Shown here piece after piece: positions 1 to 7,265 of a stretch of 46,037 nt of DNA. Below the pieces are notes generated by a model. It was given only the letters and a program-made list of their open reading frames with translations, was not told the DNA's origin and ran no database searches. A program made the position numbers and the translations under genes. Positions within the stretch are counted from its first letter, which is position 1; each line of letters opens with the position of its first letter. Source of the DNA: Phycisphaerales bacterium (GTDB taxonomy: Bacteria > Planctomycetota > Phycisphaerae > Tepidisphaerales > Tepidisphaeraceae); NCBI GenBank assembly GCA_020853095.1, contig JADYZN010000018.1, positions 1 through 46,037 of the forward strand, written 5' to 3'.

Positions 1-51
1 GTCCGATAATCCATGTTATGTTAAGCTCAGGCAGGAGGGAGCAATTTCCTG

Positions 52-1206
52 TCATTTCGACAATGACACAAGAGACGCGGCGGCGCATGAGCCGCCAAAG
101 CCGGTGGCCAGTGCGATGCTGCGGCGAACGGCTTGCCGTTGCACTTGATTGCTTAGGCAGACCCCTTTTGTCGCCATTGGCCGGGTGGTATTGGGATTGG
201 GCGGGATGATCGAGTGTTGATGGCATAGCCAGTTGATGAGGATGGAGATCAGGCCGGAAGCTCCAAGGCTGTGTCCAAAGGCTGCTTTGTGGGAATACAG
301 AACCGGATGGAGACTGGGCTGTTCCAGATTGGCGATGGCCGCTTCAATGGCCTGCAATTCGATGGAGTCATTGAGCACCGTACCCGTCCCATGGGCGTGA
401 ATCAGGTCCACCGGCCGGCCATCCAGGACCATTTGGAGCAGCCGTCGTGGCACGATGGCCTCCGGATCGGAGCCGGTCAGATGTGAGGCATCGCCGCCGA
501 GGGCGAATTTGTCGACGATAACCGGGGTTCCATGCGCAATTGAAGCTTCTGGCGGGGGGGATAAAGGATCAGAAATCGCTTGCAAGCAGAGGGCGGCGGC
601 GGCTTCGCTCATTAAAAAGCCGTCGCGATCATGGTCAAATGGACGACATCCCCCCCCCGCCGACGATAAAACCCGAAGCCTTGCGAAACTGCCCAGGAAC
701 AATGGATGAACGGATGATTCAACGCCAACCACCAGTGCCCGGCGTGCCTGTCGAGATTGGATCAACATCGCGGCGTGGATCAATGCGTGCAGGCCGCTGG
801 CGCACGCCGCCGAGTAGGTGAACAGCGGGCCTGTCATGCCCATTTCCGACGAAAGGTTCGACGCAAGATCGGCCAAACCGCAAAAAGTTGAAAATTGCGG
901 CGGGGGGGTGATCCATTGTTCGATTGGACCTTTGCTGGTGCCGACGACCAGGGCGGTTTGATCATCGGCCAGGATGTGACGATCCCAACCGGCCTGTTCG
1001 ACGGCTTGATGAACGGCCATTGAGGCCCAATGCCGTGCCCGGCCATTTGGGATCGGATCATTCGATGGGATCTGGCTGTGGGTGGAGATCGTCCGGCCGG
1101 CGCACAGGGCCTGCCAGTTGGAATCCAAGGTATCGGCCAGCGGGGTGATCAGCCCCCCGCCGCACAACATGGCGGCCGGCGACGAACTCGAATCACGCCG
1201 GTTCAT
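52..1206 (-). CDS. Beta-ketoacyl-ACP synthase (FabF/KAS II type)
   Basis: This 384-residue protein is a thiolase-fold condensing enzyme that would join an acyl chain to malonyl-ACP. The KAS I/II triad is complete: Cys135 in SAACASG, His272 in AHGTGT and His312 in GHSLGASG, with Lys307 just before the last. The length is slightly short for FabF (about 410). The ATG overlaps the bioB stop by four bases (ATGA), so the two are probably translated together. That context suggests, but does not prove, a role in supplying the pimeloyl chain for biotin; general fatty acid or polyketide-type synthesis is the alternative. A run of nine G on the coding strand lies near residues 183-186. Family call is firm; the substrate is unknown. 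Confidence 0.9.
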   Translation of the reverse strand: MNRRDSSSSPAAMLCGGGLITPLADTLDSNWQALCAGRTISTHSQIPSNDPIPNGRARHWASMAVHQAVEQAGWDRHILADDQTALVVGTSKGPIEQWITPPPQFSTFCGLADLASNLSSEMGMTGPLFTYSAACASGLHALIHAAMLIQSRQARRALVVGVESSVHPLFLGSFARLRVLSSAGGGCRPFDHDRDGFLMSEAAAALCLQAISDPLSPPPEASIAHGTPVIVDKFALGGDASHLTGSDPEAIVPRRLLQMVLDGRPVDLIHAHGTGTVLNDSIELQAIEAAIANLEQPSLHPVLYSHKAAFGHSLGASGLISILINWLCHQHSIIPPNPNTTRPMATKGVCLSNQVQRQAVRRSIALATGFGGSCAAASLVSLSK

Positions 1207-2306
1207 CGGGATGGGGCCTCGGCGGCCACTTCGCGTTCATACAGGATCGGGATGCGATGCCGTCCGGTATGACTGACCCGGCTGATGGTCGGCGATTCGC
1301 TGGAAGGTTCAACCCCCCCGCCGTCGTATGCCCGCCATTTCAATCCCAGGTCCATGACCATCTGATGATCCAGCTCGGGGCTGCGACCATAAGTGGTCAG
1401 ATAGTTGCCGATCATGGTGCTGTCGGCGCCGGCGAAGAAAATCCAGCTTTGCAGATCGCGCAGGCAGACTTGCCGCCCCCCCGCCACTTTCAATTCCTTG
1501 TCGGGAAGGATGAATCGGGCGATGGAGATGATTTTCAGACACTCCATCGGATGCAGTTTGGGCATCTCCTCCATGGGCGTGCCATGGATGGCATTGAGAA
1601 AATTGATCGGCATCACGTCCACATCCAGCTCGCGCAGCGTGAAGATCATGTCCAGGCGGTCATCCCATTGTTCGCCCATGCCGAAGATGCCGCCGCTGCA
1701 GATGGAAAGCCCGGCTTGCTTGGCATTTTTCAATGTCTGCACGCGCTCGCTGAAAGGATGCGTGGTGACGACGTTGGAATAGTGCCGCTCGGACGTTTCG
1801 AGGTTGTGATTGATTCGGCGGATGCCGCAGTCGTAGAGGAATTTGGCGGTTTCCGGGGTCAATGCGCCCAGCGTGGCGCACGCCCGGGTTTTGCCATCGC
1901 GGGCGATTTTCATCATCAGGGGCTTGAGCCAGTCTTCCAGCTCGCCGCGGGTCGGTCCGCGGCCGCTGTTGACGATGCCGAAGCTGTCGGCGCCCACTTC
2001 GCCGGCGTGCAGGGCGCTGTCGAGGATCTGTTCATCGGTCAGTTTGGACTGTTCCTTGGCCGGCCCATCGTGGTGGGAGGACTGGGCGCAGAATTTGCAA
2101 TCTTCACTGCACCCCCCCACCTTGGCGGCGACGATGGCGCAGAATTTGACGTCCCGGCCAACGAAACGAATCCGTATCTTGTTGGCCCAGTAAAACAGAT
2201 CGTACAGATCATCCCCGCCGATGGCCGCCAATTCGAAAGCGGCGTCGCGGGACAACGATTCACCATCAAGCACGCGCTGTGCGATGCGTGCGATTCGAGA
2301 ATGCAC
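1203..2306 (-). CDS. bioB: Biotin synthase
   Basis: BioB is the radical-SAM enzyme that inserts sulfur into dethiobiotin, the last step of biotin synthesis. The radical-SAM cysteines are Cys66, Cys70 and Cys73 in CSEDCKFC. The family motifs NSGRGPTRGE, CATLGALTPE, ICSGGIFGMGE and AGGRQVCL follow in the expected order. The 367 residues exceed the usual 320-350 because of a C-terminal tail that runs into the next gene. The start is GTG, supported by a perfect AGGAGG about six bases upstream. It lies 26 bases after a small exported-protein gene and overlaps the downstream ketoacyl synthase by four bases. No other bio gene is in the window. Confidence 0.97.
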   Translation of the reverse strand: MHSRIARIAQRVLDGESLSRDAAFELAAIGGDDLYDLFYWANKIRIRFVGRDVKFCAIVAAKVGGCSEDCKFCAQSSHHDGPAKEQSKLTDEQILDSALHAGEVGADSFGIVNSGRGPTRGELEDWLKPLMMKIARDGKTRACATLGALTPETAKFLYDCGIRRINHNLETSERHYSNVVTTHPFSERVQTLKNAKQAGLSICSGGIFGMGEQWDDRLDMIFTLRELDVDVMPINFLNAIHGTPMEEMPKLHPMECLKIISIARFILPDKELKVAGGRQVCLRDLQSWIFFAGADSTMIGNYLTTYGRSPELDHQMVMDLGLKWRAYDGGGVEPSSESPTISRVSHTGRHRIPILYEREVAAEAPSR

Positions 2307-2332
2307 GAAAACCTCCTGGAGACAAAAAATTC

Positions 2333-2608
2333 TCAGCGTGTCCGAAACGCGTTCATGATCGGCTGGGCGGCTCGCCCGGTCAGCCGTCGGGAGGCGGGAT
2401 CATAGGTGAACACGCCAAGCATTCCGGTGCGATTGTCGAGAATGTACACGCCATCCCCGCCGGCCTGGACGCGGGCGGTGACGACCTGGTAATCGCGATC
2501 CTTGACCGACACGGCCGCGATGGCCGGCGTCGTGGCAAACCAGTTGGCCGCCAACAGCGCCAAAGCGGTGAGGGCGAAGAACGCGATGAGCAAATTTTGT
2601 TTTTTCAT
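2333..2608 (-). CDS. Small exported/membrane-anchored protein, paralogue of its upstream neighbour
   Basis: A 91-residue protein beginning MKKQNLLIAFFALTALALL, a basic N-terminus followed by a hydrophobic helix that reads as a signal peptide or membrane anchor. The mature part contains VYILDNRTGMLGVFTYDP, which resembles VYIVDMTNGVLGGLTWDD in the next gene upstream, so the two are tandem paralogues. The pattern (hydrophobic anchor, Val-Tyr-Ile strand, turn, Thr-Trp/Tyr-Asp) suggests a short beta-sheet module outside the membrane. I know no function for it. An in-frame start further upstream exists, but the ATG here places the signal peptide at the N-terminus. It sits in the leftward run ending in bioB. 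Confidence 0.75.
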   Translation of the reverse strand: MKKQNLLIAFFALTALALLAANWFATTPAIAAVSVKDRDYQVVTARVQAGGDGVYILDNRTGMLGVFTYDPASRRLTGRAAQPIMNAFRTR

Positions 2609-2648
2609 GATTAATTTTCCGTAAGGGGCATCCGGTTCAAGACGCGAT

Positions 2649-2945
2649 TCAGCGGCGGCCGCCGCGGTTGGGAGATTCAAGAAACCGCGACAGGTCCAGC
2701 GGGGGCATGGCGCTGAGTTCGCGCCGGCTGTCATCCCAGGTCAAGCCGCCCAGGACGCCGTTGGTCATGTCCACGATGTAGACCACCTCTCCGGATCCGC
2801 CGGTGATTTCGCCGGGGATCATGAGATAATCCGACGGCCTGGCCGTCTGGGCCATCGCGGTGTTTGGCGTGGTGGACCGTGCGACAAGGACGACCAGCAA
2901 AAAGACATTCAAGGCGACCAGCGCCCAGAGAAGACGGGATTTCAT
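2649..2945 (-). CDS. Small exported/membrane-anchored protein, paralogue of its downstream neighbour
   Basis: A 98-residue protein with an N-terminal hydrophobic segment (ALVALNVFLLVVLVARS) and a short extracytoplasmic part. It shares the VVYIVDMTNGVLGGLTWDD-type segment with the gene 40 bases downstream. AGGAGA lies about seven bases before the ATG, which supports the start. The C-terminus is Arg/Gly-rich. Function unknown. Its operon neighbours are another small anchored protein upstream and its paralogue and bioB downstream. Confidence 0.78.
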   Translation of the reverse strand: MKSRLLWALVALNVFLLVVLVARSTTPNTAMAQTARPSDYLMIPGEITGGSGEVVYIVDMTNGVLGGLTWDDSRRELSAMPPLDLSRFLESPNRGGRR

Positions 2946-2972
2946 ACAATTCTCCTGGTTAAAAACCGATTG

Positions 2973-3233
2973 TTAATCCAGATGGGTGCGTTTGGCGTCC
3001 TTAAACAACACCGCCAGCCCCACCACGCCCAGAAAGACCAGTAAAAACCAGGTGGTGCTGGTGCCGCCTTCGATGTAGACGGTTTGGGGATACCCTTCCA
3101 GGCGGGCGTCGGTGTATTCCAGTTCTTCCTCGGTTTGCTGGCGGCTGTTGGCTTGTGCCGCAGGCTGGATGGCAGGCAGGATCGCCCCCAGCATCAGCAA
3201 TATAAGAGTCCATCGCAACAAGGGTTGTCTCAT
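2973..3233 (-). CDS. Small protein with signal peptide and C-terminal membrane helix
   Basis: An 86-residue hypothetical protein. It begins with a basic stretch and a long hydrophobic helix ending near Ala-Gln-Ala-Asn, a plausible signal-peptide cleavage site. A short acidic loop rich in Glu, Gln and Thr follows, then a second hydrophobic helix (TWFLLVFLGVVGLAVLF) and a basic tail. The predicted topology is an exported loop anchored by a C-terminal helix. The start was chosen so that the signal peptide begins at residue 1; an upstream in-frame start would add 12 polar residues. It lies between the HYExAFE gene (7-base gap) and the two paralogous small exported proteins. Confidence 0.7.
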   Translation of the reverse strand: MRQPLLRWTLILLMLGAILPAIQPAAQANSRQQTEEELEYTDARLEGYPQTVYIEGGTSTTWFLLVFLGVVGLAVLFKDAKRTHLD

Positions 3234-3240
3234 GTCGGCA

Positions 3241-3744
3241 TCATAACCAGTTTTCGAGCGGGCGGGCAAGTAATCTGAAGTCGGCCGCCGGAATGCTGAC
3301 GGTCTCCCATTTGACCGAACGGCGGCGCATGTGACCGCGATATTCGGCCAGATCGATCCCCATCATCCAGTACCAGCGGTCCTGGTGCAGAAACATCCCC
3401 GGTTGCTCGTGCAATGGCGGGTCGATCCAGTAGACAAAACCCAGGACGGCCTTGAAGCCATTGCCGAAGACCTGCTCCCATTGCATCAGGTCGGTGACAT
3501 CCTGTTCGGTGGCCCAGGTTTGGAAACCACCCGAAGATGCTCCCGGGCGGCCGCACATCTGGCGGCCTTTGACGTCAACCAGCAGGTTCGGACCGTTGGG
3601 GCTGTAGACGACAAAGTCGAAACTTTTGAGCTTGGCATTGGAAAACAATGCTTTTTTGGCCTCATCCACCGCGACGTATGGGATTCCGCGCTGGCGGAGA
3701 AACGCCTCGAAAGCGGCCTCGTAATGGACTTTACGGTCGGCCAT
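3241..3744 (-). CDS. HYExAFE family protein (planctomycete family, nuclease-like fold)
   Basis: A 167-residue protein with the signature HYEAAFEAFLRQRGIPYV at residues 7-24, which names this planctomycete family. It continues with FDFVVYSP and LLVDVKGR, the spacing expected of a PD-(D/E)XK nuclease core (Asp, then Asp-x-Lys). A nucleic-acid-cleaving or nucleic-acid-binding role is therefore possible, but no activity is established that I know of. It is cytoplasmic, with no signal peptide. It is the second gene of a leftward run that starts with a YkgJ-like protein. It is useful mainly as a taxonomic marker. Confidence 0.88.
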   Translation of the reverse strand: MADRKVHYEAAFEAFLRQRGIPYVAVDEAKKALFSNAKLKSFDFVVYSPNGPNLLVDVKGRQMCGRPGASSGGFQTWATEQDVTDLMQWEQVFGNGFKAVLGFVYWIDPPLHEQPGMFLHQDRWYWMMGIDLAEYRGHMRRRSVKWETVSIPAADFRLLARPLENWL

Positions 3745-3796
3745 GGATGGGTTTCTTATACCGTTCCGCCATCCCGGAGCAAAGCCACAAATGCCA

Positions 3797-4309
3797 TTAT
3801 CGGGTCAATTGCGGCAGGGAGATGCGATGACCGTTTCCGTTCCCATTGCCGTTTCCATTCCCATTCCCATTGGATGGGGGTACGGACAGCGTGAGGGTTG
3901 GTTTGAGGGCGATCAGGCGGCGTGGCGGGCGGCGGGCCGATTTTTTACGGCGGCTTTTCCGCTGGAGGGCCAGTTGTTCATCGGCATAAAGCTGCAACTG
4001 CTCGGCACTGGTGAAAAGCTGCTCGAAATTGTATTCGCCGCCGTGAAAATCGCAGTTGTCGGTTGAATATTCCCGGCAGATTTTAGGGCGGGTTTCATAG
4101 ATGCCGCAACGATTGTCAGACTGGAGATGCTTGCAGCGGCTCATGAAACCGATGTACCACTGCTTTTCTTCTATGAAAACGACGACGTTTTCGTGGCACA
4201 GGTACCAGCGGATGTCATCGTACTGTCGGCGCGATTCGGGATTGTCGATCGGCAATGCGAAGTAACGGCAGCACAGAGCGGAACATTGGTCACAAAGACA
4301 GTCGGCCAT
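3797..4309 (-). CDS. YkgJ-family zinc/iron-chelating cysteine-cluster protein with Asn-Gly repeat tail
   Basis: A 170-residue protein with the cysteine clusters of the YkgJ family: CLCDQCSALCC at the N-terminus, then RCKHL, RCGIYETRPKICREY and DNC, eight or more cysteines that probably bind a metal. The exact role of the family is unknown. After about residue 115 the protein becomes basic (KSRRKKSARRPPRR) and then carries seven consecutive Asn-Gly pairs encoded by a 6-base tandem repeat. That tail is outside the family domain. The gene is divergent from rsmD across a 96-base gap and is probably the first gene of the leftward run that ends with bioB and the ketoacyl synthase. Confidence 0.87.
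   Translation of the reverse strand: MADCLCDQCSALCCRYFALPIDNPESRRQYDDIRWYLCHENVVVFIEEKQWYIGFMSRCKHLQSDNRCGIYETRPKICREYSTDNCDFHGGEYNFEQLFTSAEQLQLYADEQLALQRKSRRKKSARRPPRRLIALKPTLTLSVPPSNGNGNGNGNGNGNGHRISLPQLTR
3831..3872. repeat. Hexanucleotide tandem repeat coding for (Asn-Gly)7
   Basis: Seven imperfect copies of a 6-base unit (CCNTTN on the plus strand) encode alternating Asn-Gly at the C-terminus of the YkgJ-like protein. The period equals two codons, so gain or loss of a unit keeps the frame and changes only tail length. Variation is mostly at third codon positions. Confidence 0.9.
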
Positions 4310-4405
4310 GGGCCGCAGAACTTACCCGAACACCCCCCTTGGTGGCAAAGAGAAGCTGCGATACGCGCATATTGCGTTCGTCGGGCCGGGGAGGAAAATG
4401 GTACG

Positions 4406-5005
4406 ATGCGCATTATCGGCGGTGAATTCGGAGGTCGGTTGCTGTTGCCGCCGCAGGGGGAGACGACCCGGCCCATCACCGATCGCGTCAAACAATCCCT
4501 GTTTGACATCATCTCGCCCCGGATCGAAAACGCGGTGATCTACGACCTGTTTGCCGGCACGGGACGCATGGGGCTGGAATCGCTGAGCCGGGGTGCGAAA
4601 CAGGCGATTTTCTTTGAAGCCGACCGGTCGGCCCTGGCCCGTCTCAATCAGAACATCATGGCGCTGAGGGTGGCGGACCGATCGAGGATCATTCCGGGCG
4701 ATCTGTTCAGGTGGTTTCACCGGGCGACCCAAAAGCCGGCCGAGGCGAGCGTCGATCAGACCGTGCAAAGCCGGGGGGCCGGGCCGGCGGACGTGGTATT
4801 CCTGGATCCCCCCTACCGCTTTTTGACCGACCGGCCGGATGAACTGCTGCAGTTGGCGCTGCATCTGGCCCACGCCCACCTGCATGCCGACTCATGGGTG
4901 GTGTTTCGGCATGATGTGAAGGATCAACTGGAAATGCCGAATCTGCAATGTTTTGACGTGCGGGATTACGGGGGAATGCGGCTGGAATTTCTGCGCCGAT
5001 CGTGA
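4406..5005 (+). CDS. rsmD: 16S rRNA (guanine(966)-N(2))-methyltransferase
   Basis: RsmD methylates G966 of 16S rRNA in the small-subunit head using SAM. The 199 residues match the family length. Visible features are the N-terminal MRIIGGEFGGR, the TRPITDRVKQSLFDII segment, the SAM-binding DLFAGTGRMGLESLSRG, and the catalytic motif DPPYRF at about residues 136-141. I chose the ATG at 4406 because the family signature begins there and GAGGAAAA lies just upstream; a longer in-frame ORF exists 5' of it but reads through the divergent YkgJ-like gene. The stop overlaps or nearly meets the start of cca, so the pair is probably co-transcribed. Confidence 0.95.
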   Translation: MRIIGGEFGGRLLLPPQGETTRPITDRVKQSLFDIISPRIENAVIYDLFAGTGRMGLESLSRGAKQAIFFEADRSALARLNQNIMALRVADRSRIIPGDLFRWFHRATQKPAEASVDQTVQSRGAGPADVVFLDPPYRFLTDRPDELLQLALHLAHAHLHADSWVVFRHDVKDQLEMPNLQCFDVRDYGGMRLEFLRRS

Positions 5006-5037
5006 ATTGCTCGGCCGGGCCGATTATCCTGTGTCAC

Positions 5038-6351
5038 ATGGACAACTCCGCATCCACTCCCAGGCCCCGTACCTTGCGATCCGATGCGCTGGCGGTGCTG
5101 ACGAAACTGCGACAAGCGGGTTTCGTGGCGTATTTCGCCGGTGGATGCGTGCGCGACCAGCTTTTTGGGTTGGAACCCAAGGATTATGACATTGCCACCG
5201 ATGCCACGCCCCGGCATATCCAGGAGCAATTTCGAAAAACCCAGGCGGTCGGGGCGGCTTTTGGTGTGATTCTCGTCCATCAGGGGCAAAGCGCCATCGA
5301 GGTGGCCACGTTTCGCGCCGATTCGAGTTATCTGGATGGCCGGCATCCGTCGGCCGTGCGGTATGCCACGCCACAGGAAGATGCCTTTCGGCGTGATTTC
5401 ACGGTCAACGGGCTTTTTTTTGATCCGCTGGAAGAGCGCGTGATTGATTTTGTGGGTGGACAGGCCGATTTGTCCGCCCGCCGATTGCGAGCCATTGGAC
5501 GGGCTGATGAACGGTTTGCCGAAGACCATTTAAGGCTGTTGCGGGCGGTTCGGTTCGCATCGAGATTTAATCTGGACATCGAGCCGGAGACGGCCCAGGC
5601 GATTGGCCGGCACGCCGGGTCGCTGGTGCGGATCAGTCCGGAACGCATCGCCGAGGAATTGCGGCTGATCCTCACCCCCCCCACCCGCGTTGCCGCCTGG
5701 CCGATGCTGTGGGAGTTTGGGTTGCTGGAGCCGATCTTTCGTTTCGCCCCCCCGCCGCCGGAACAAAAACGGGCATTCGATCCGGCCCGATCGGTTTTCC
5801 TGTCGGTTTCATCCGGAGAAACCATCGGGTTCGCCCTGGCGTTGGCGGCGGCGAGTCTTTGTTATCAGGCTCATCATCTTCCTCTGGATGCCGATCTTCG
5901 TTCATTATTGAGCGATCCATTCATTCGCAAGCAGGTGCGTGCCGTACGGCAGGCGCTCAAAACCAGCAACGAAACCACGGATCAGATGCAGGCGATTTTG
6001 CGCGGTGTTGGGGTTTTGCTTCAGGAGGCCAAACCAAGCGTGGCGCAACTGAAACGTTTTTATTCCCAACCGACCGCGGCGGATGCGATTTTGATTTTGT
6101 CGGCCTTGAAACAGATTGGCGTACAGGCCGACCGGGTGGACTGGCTGCGGGAGCGTTTTGGCGAATTGCAACAGATGGATTGTGCCCCGGTTCCGCTGGT
6201 CAATGGTGAGGATCTGCTGGCCGCTGGTTTGTCGCCCGGCCCGCGGTTCAAACACATCCTGCATGATGTGTACGATGCCCAACTGGAAAATCGCGTGATC
6301 GAGAAATCGCAGGCGATGGAATTGGCGTTGAAACTGGCCGGCGGAGGCTGA
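5038..6351 (+). CDS. cca: CCA tRNA nucleotidyltransferase / poly(A) polymerase family
   Basis: A class II nucleotidyltransferase that adds or repairs the 3' CCA of tRNA, or adds poly(A) tails; the two cannot be separated by eye. The head domain has FAGGCVRDQLFG followed by KDYDIATDATP, with the metal-binding Asp-x-Asp. RRDFTVNGLFFDP and EDHLRLLRAVRFASRF are the neck and body motifs that follow. The protein is 437 residues from the ATG at 5038. An alternative GTG at 5002 overlaps the rsmD stop (GTGA) and would add 12 residues; neither has a clear ribosome binding site. It is convergent with the fliN-like gene. Confidence 0.94.
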   Translation: MDNSASTPRPRTLRSDALAVLTKLRQAGFVAYFAGGCVRDQLFGLEPKDYDIATDATPRHIQEQFRKTQAVGAAFGVILVHQGQSAIEVATFRADSSYLDGRHPSAVRYATPQEDAFRRDFTVNGLFFDPLEERVIDFVGGQADLSARRLRAIGRADERFAEDHLRLLRAVRFASRFNLDIEPETAQAIGRHAGSLVRISPERIAEELRLILTPPTRVAAWPMLWEFGLLEPIFRFAPPPPEQKRAFDPARSVFLSVSSGETIGFALALAAASLCYQAHHLPLDADLRSLLSDPFIRKQVRAVRQALKTSNETTDQMQAILRGVGVLLQEAKPSVAQLKRFYSQPTAADAILILSALKQIGVQADRVDWLRERFGELQQMDCAPVPLVNGEDLLAAGLSPGPRFKHILHDVYDAQLENRVIEKSQAMELALKLAGGG

Positions 6352-6366
6352 TGGTGGGCGTGTCGA

Positions 6367-6738
6367 TTATTTGCCCAGCGTCCGGATGATCGCTTTCACG
6401 TCGCCGATCTGCGTGATTTTCAGGCCGAAGTTCTCCCCCACCTTGACCGCTTCGCCACATCCGATGGGCTTGTTGTTGATCAGCAGTTCCAGCGGTTCTT
6501 CGTTGCTTTTGAAAAATTCGATGATGGCGCCGGTTCCCAGCCGCATCACCTCCGACATCGCCAGCCGGCGCTCGGCGAGCTTGACGATGACCGGCACTTC
6601 CAACCGCAATATGCGCTGCAATTCCGGTGTGCCGGGGGTGTCGGTACGCCTGGACTGTGAATGCACGACCGCCAATGGAATACCCGCTCCAATCGGCGGT
6701 TGAATGGCGCGAAAGGACATTCCTTGCGCGCCATTCAA
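6367..6738 (-). CDS. FliN/FliM-type SpoA-domain protein (flagellar motor switch family)
   Basis: About 84 C-terminal residues form a SpoA (surface presentation of antigens) domain like that of FliN, the C-ring motor switch subunit: LRLEVPVIVKLAERRLAMSE, then LGTGAIIEF, ELLINNKPIGCGEAV and FGLKITQI. Flagellar motor switch or a type III secretion C-ring is the family role. No other flagellar or secretion gene is in the window. The start is uncertain: TTG at 6738 (123 residues) or ATG at 6720 (117), and both fall inside a 43-bp palindrome. It lies downstream of the LysM lipoprotein gene on the same strand and is convergent with cca. Confidence 0.85.
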   Translation of the reverse strand: MNGAQGMSFRAIQPPIGAGIPLAVVHSQSRRTDTPGTPELQRILRLEVPVIVKLAERRLAMSEVMRLGTGAIIEFFKSNEEPLELLINNKPIGCGEAVKVGENFGLKITQIGDVKAIIRTLGK

Positions 6739-6740
6739 CC
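6698..6740. repeat. 43-bp near-perfect palindrome over the fliN-like start
   Basis: The arms GGTTGAATGGCGCG (6698-6711) and CGCGCCATTCAACC (6727-6740) are perfectly complementary over 14 bp. The centre AAAGGACATTCCTTG continues the symmetry with AGGA/TCCT, so almost the whole 43 bp can fold back on itself with one internal mismatch. Both candidate starts of the fliN-like gene lie inside it. Confidence 0.93.
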
Positions 6741-6746
6741 AACCTT

Positions 6747-6790
6747 GGCGCCTCCGGCGCCCGCATTACGGCATCGCGATCAATCGATGC
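6747..6790. terminator. Two short hairpins between the LysM gene and the fliN-like gene
   Basis: GGCGCC-TCC-GGCGCC (6747-6761) and GCATCG-N8-CGATGC (6771-6790) are adjacent short inverted repeats downstream of the LysM lipoprotein stop on the minus strand. Neither has a U-tract, so a terminator role is only possible. Confidence 0.35.
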
Positions 6791-6798
6791 GCCTGGAT

Positions 6799-7167
6799 TC
6801 AGGGAATGACCAGCGTCTGGCCAACCTTCAAATTGGAAGCGGTGACGCCGGGGTTGGCGGCGGCAATCTTCTTCCACTGCTTGCCGTCACCATATTTCTG
6901 CCGGGCGATGCCGTACAGGGTGTCGCCTTTCTTGACGGTGTAGGTTCCGCCGGTGTTGGCCACGGGGGCGGGGGCGATTGGATCGGGGGTGACGGTCTGG
7001 ACCGGAGCGGGGGCGACCGGCGGCGGCGTATAAGCGACCGGCGGGGCCGACACATCGGTCACGGCGCTGTTCTGCGGCAGGTCGTTGCCGGCCTCCGGCT
7101 TGTTTTTGTTGGCGCATCCCGCGCCCACAAGCAACATCAACGCCACACTGGGTATGACAATTTTCAA
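6799..7167 (-). CDS. LysM-domain lipoprotein
   Basis: A 122-residue predicted lipoprotein. The N-terminus MKIVIPSVALMLLVGAGC is a signal peptide ending in a lipobox with Cys18. A Pro/Ala/Val-rich linker spans about residues 40-72. A single LysM domain follows (YTVKKGDTLYGIARQKYGD ... NLKVGQTLVIP), which binds peptidoglycan or other N-acetylglucosamine polymers. It would be anchored in a membrane facing the cell wall. The start is TTG, supported by AGGGAG about seven bases upstream and by the signal peptide beginning there. A promoter-like pair lies at 7218-7245. Confidence 0.9.
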   Translation of the reverse strand: MKIVIPSVALMLLVGAGCANKNKPEAGNDLPQNSAVTDVSAPPVAYTPPPVAPAPVQTVTPDPIAPAPVANTGGTYTVKKGDTLYGIARQKYGDGKQWKKIAAANPGVTASNLKVGQTLVIP

Positions 7168-7217
7168 GACGACTCCCTTCGTAAAATTCAGCCCGCGCGT
7201 TCCACCGCGGACAGGTG

Positions 7218-7245
7218 GTTATATTCGTTATCGGACGACCCGCAA
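7218..7245 (-). promoter_or_regulatory. Candidate promoter of the LysM lipoprotein gene
   Basis: On the minus strand TTGCGG (7245-7240) and TATAAC (7223-7218) are separated by 16 bp, about 50 bp before the TTG start. This is a reasonable sigma-70-type match found by eye. Confidence 0.4.
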
Positions 7246-7265
7246 AACGATCTACAGAAAAAACT

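Noticed and set aside
1-51. Possible start of another leftward gene (ATG at 14-12 reading toward the window edge)
   Set aside because: Only four codons are visible and no ribosome binding site is clear, so it cannot be supported.
650-658. Run of nine C (nine G on the coding strand) in the ketoacyl synthase gene, considered as a phase-variation tract
   Set aside because: At this GC content runs of seven or more G or C are expected about twenty times in the window, and several others occur in bioB, cca, hisC and pirin. There is no other sign of phase variation.
1257-2405. A 382-codon plus-strand frame
   Set aside because: Antisense to bioB, which has its complete radical-SAM motif.
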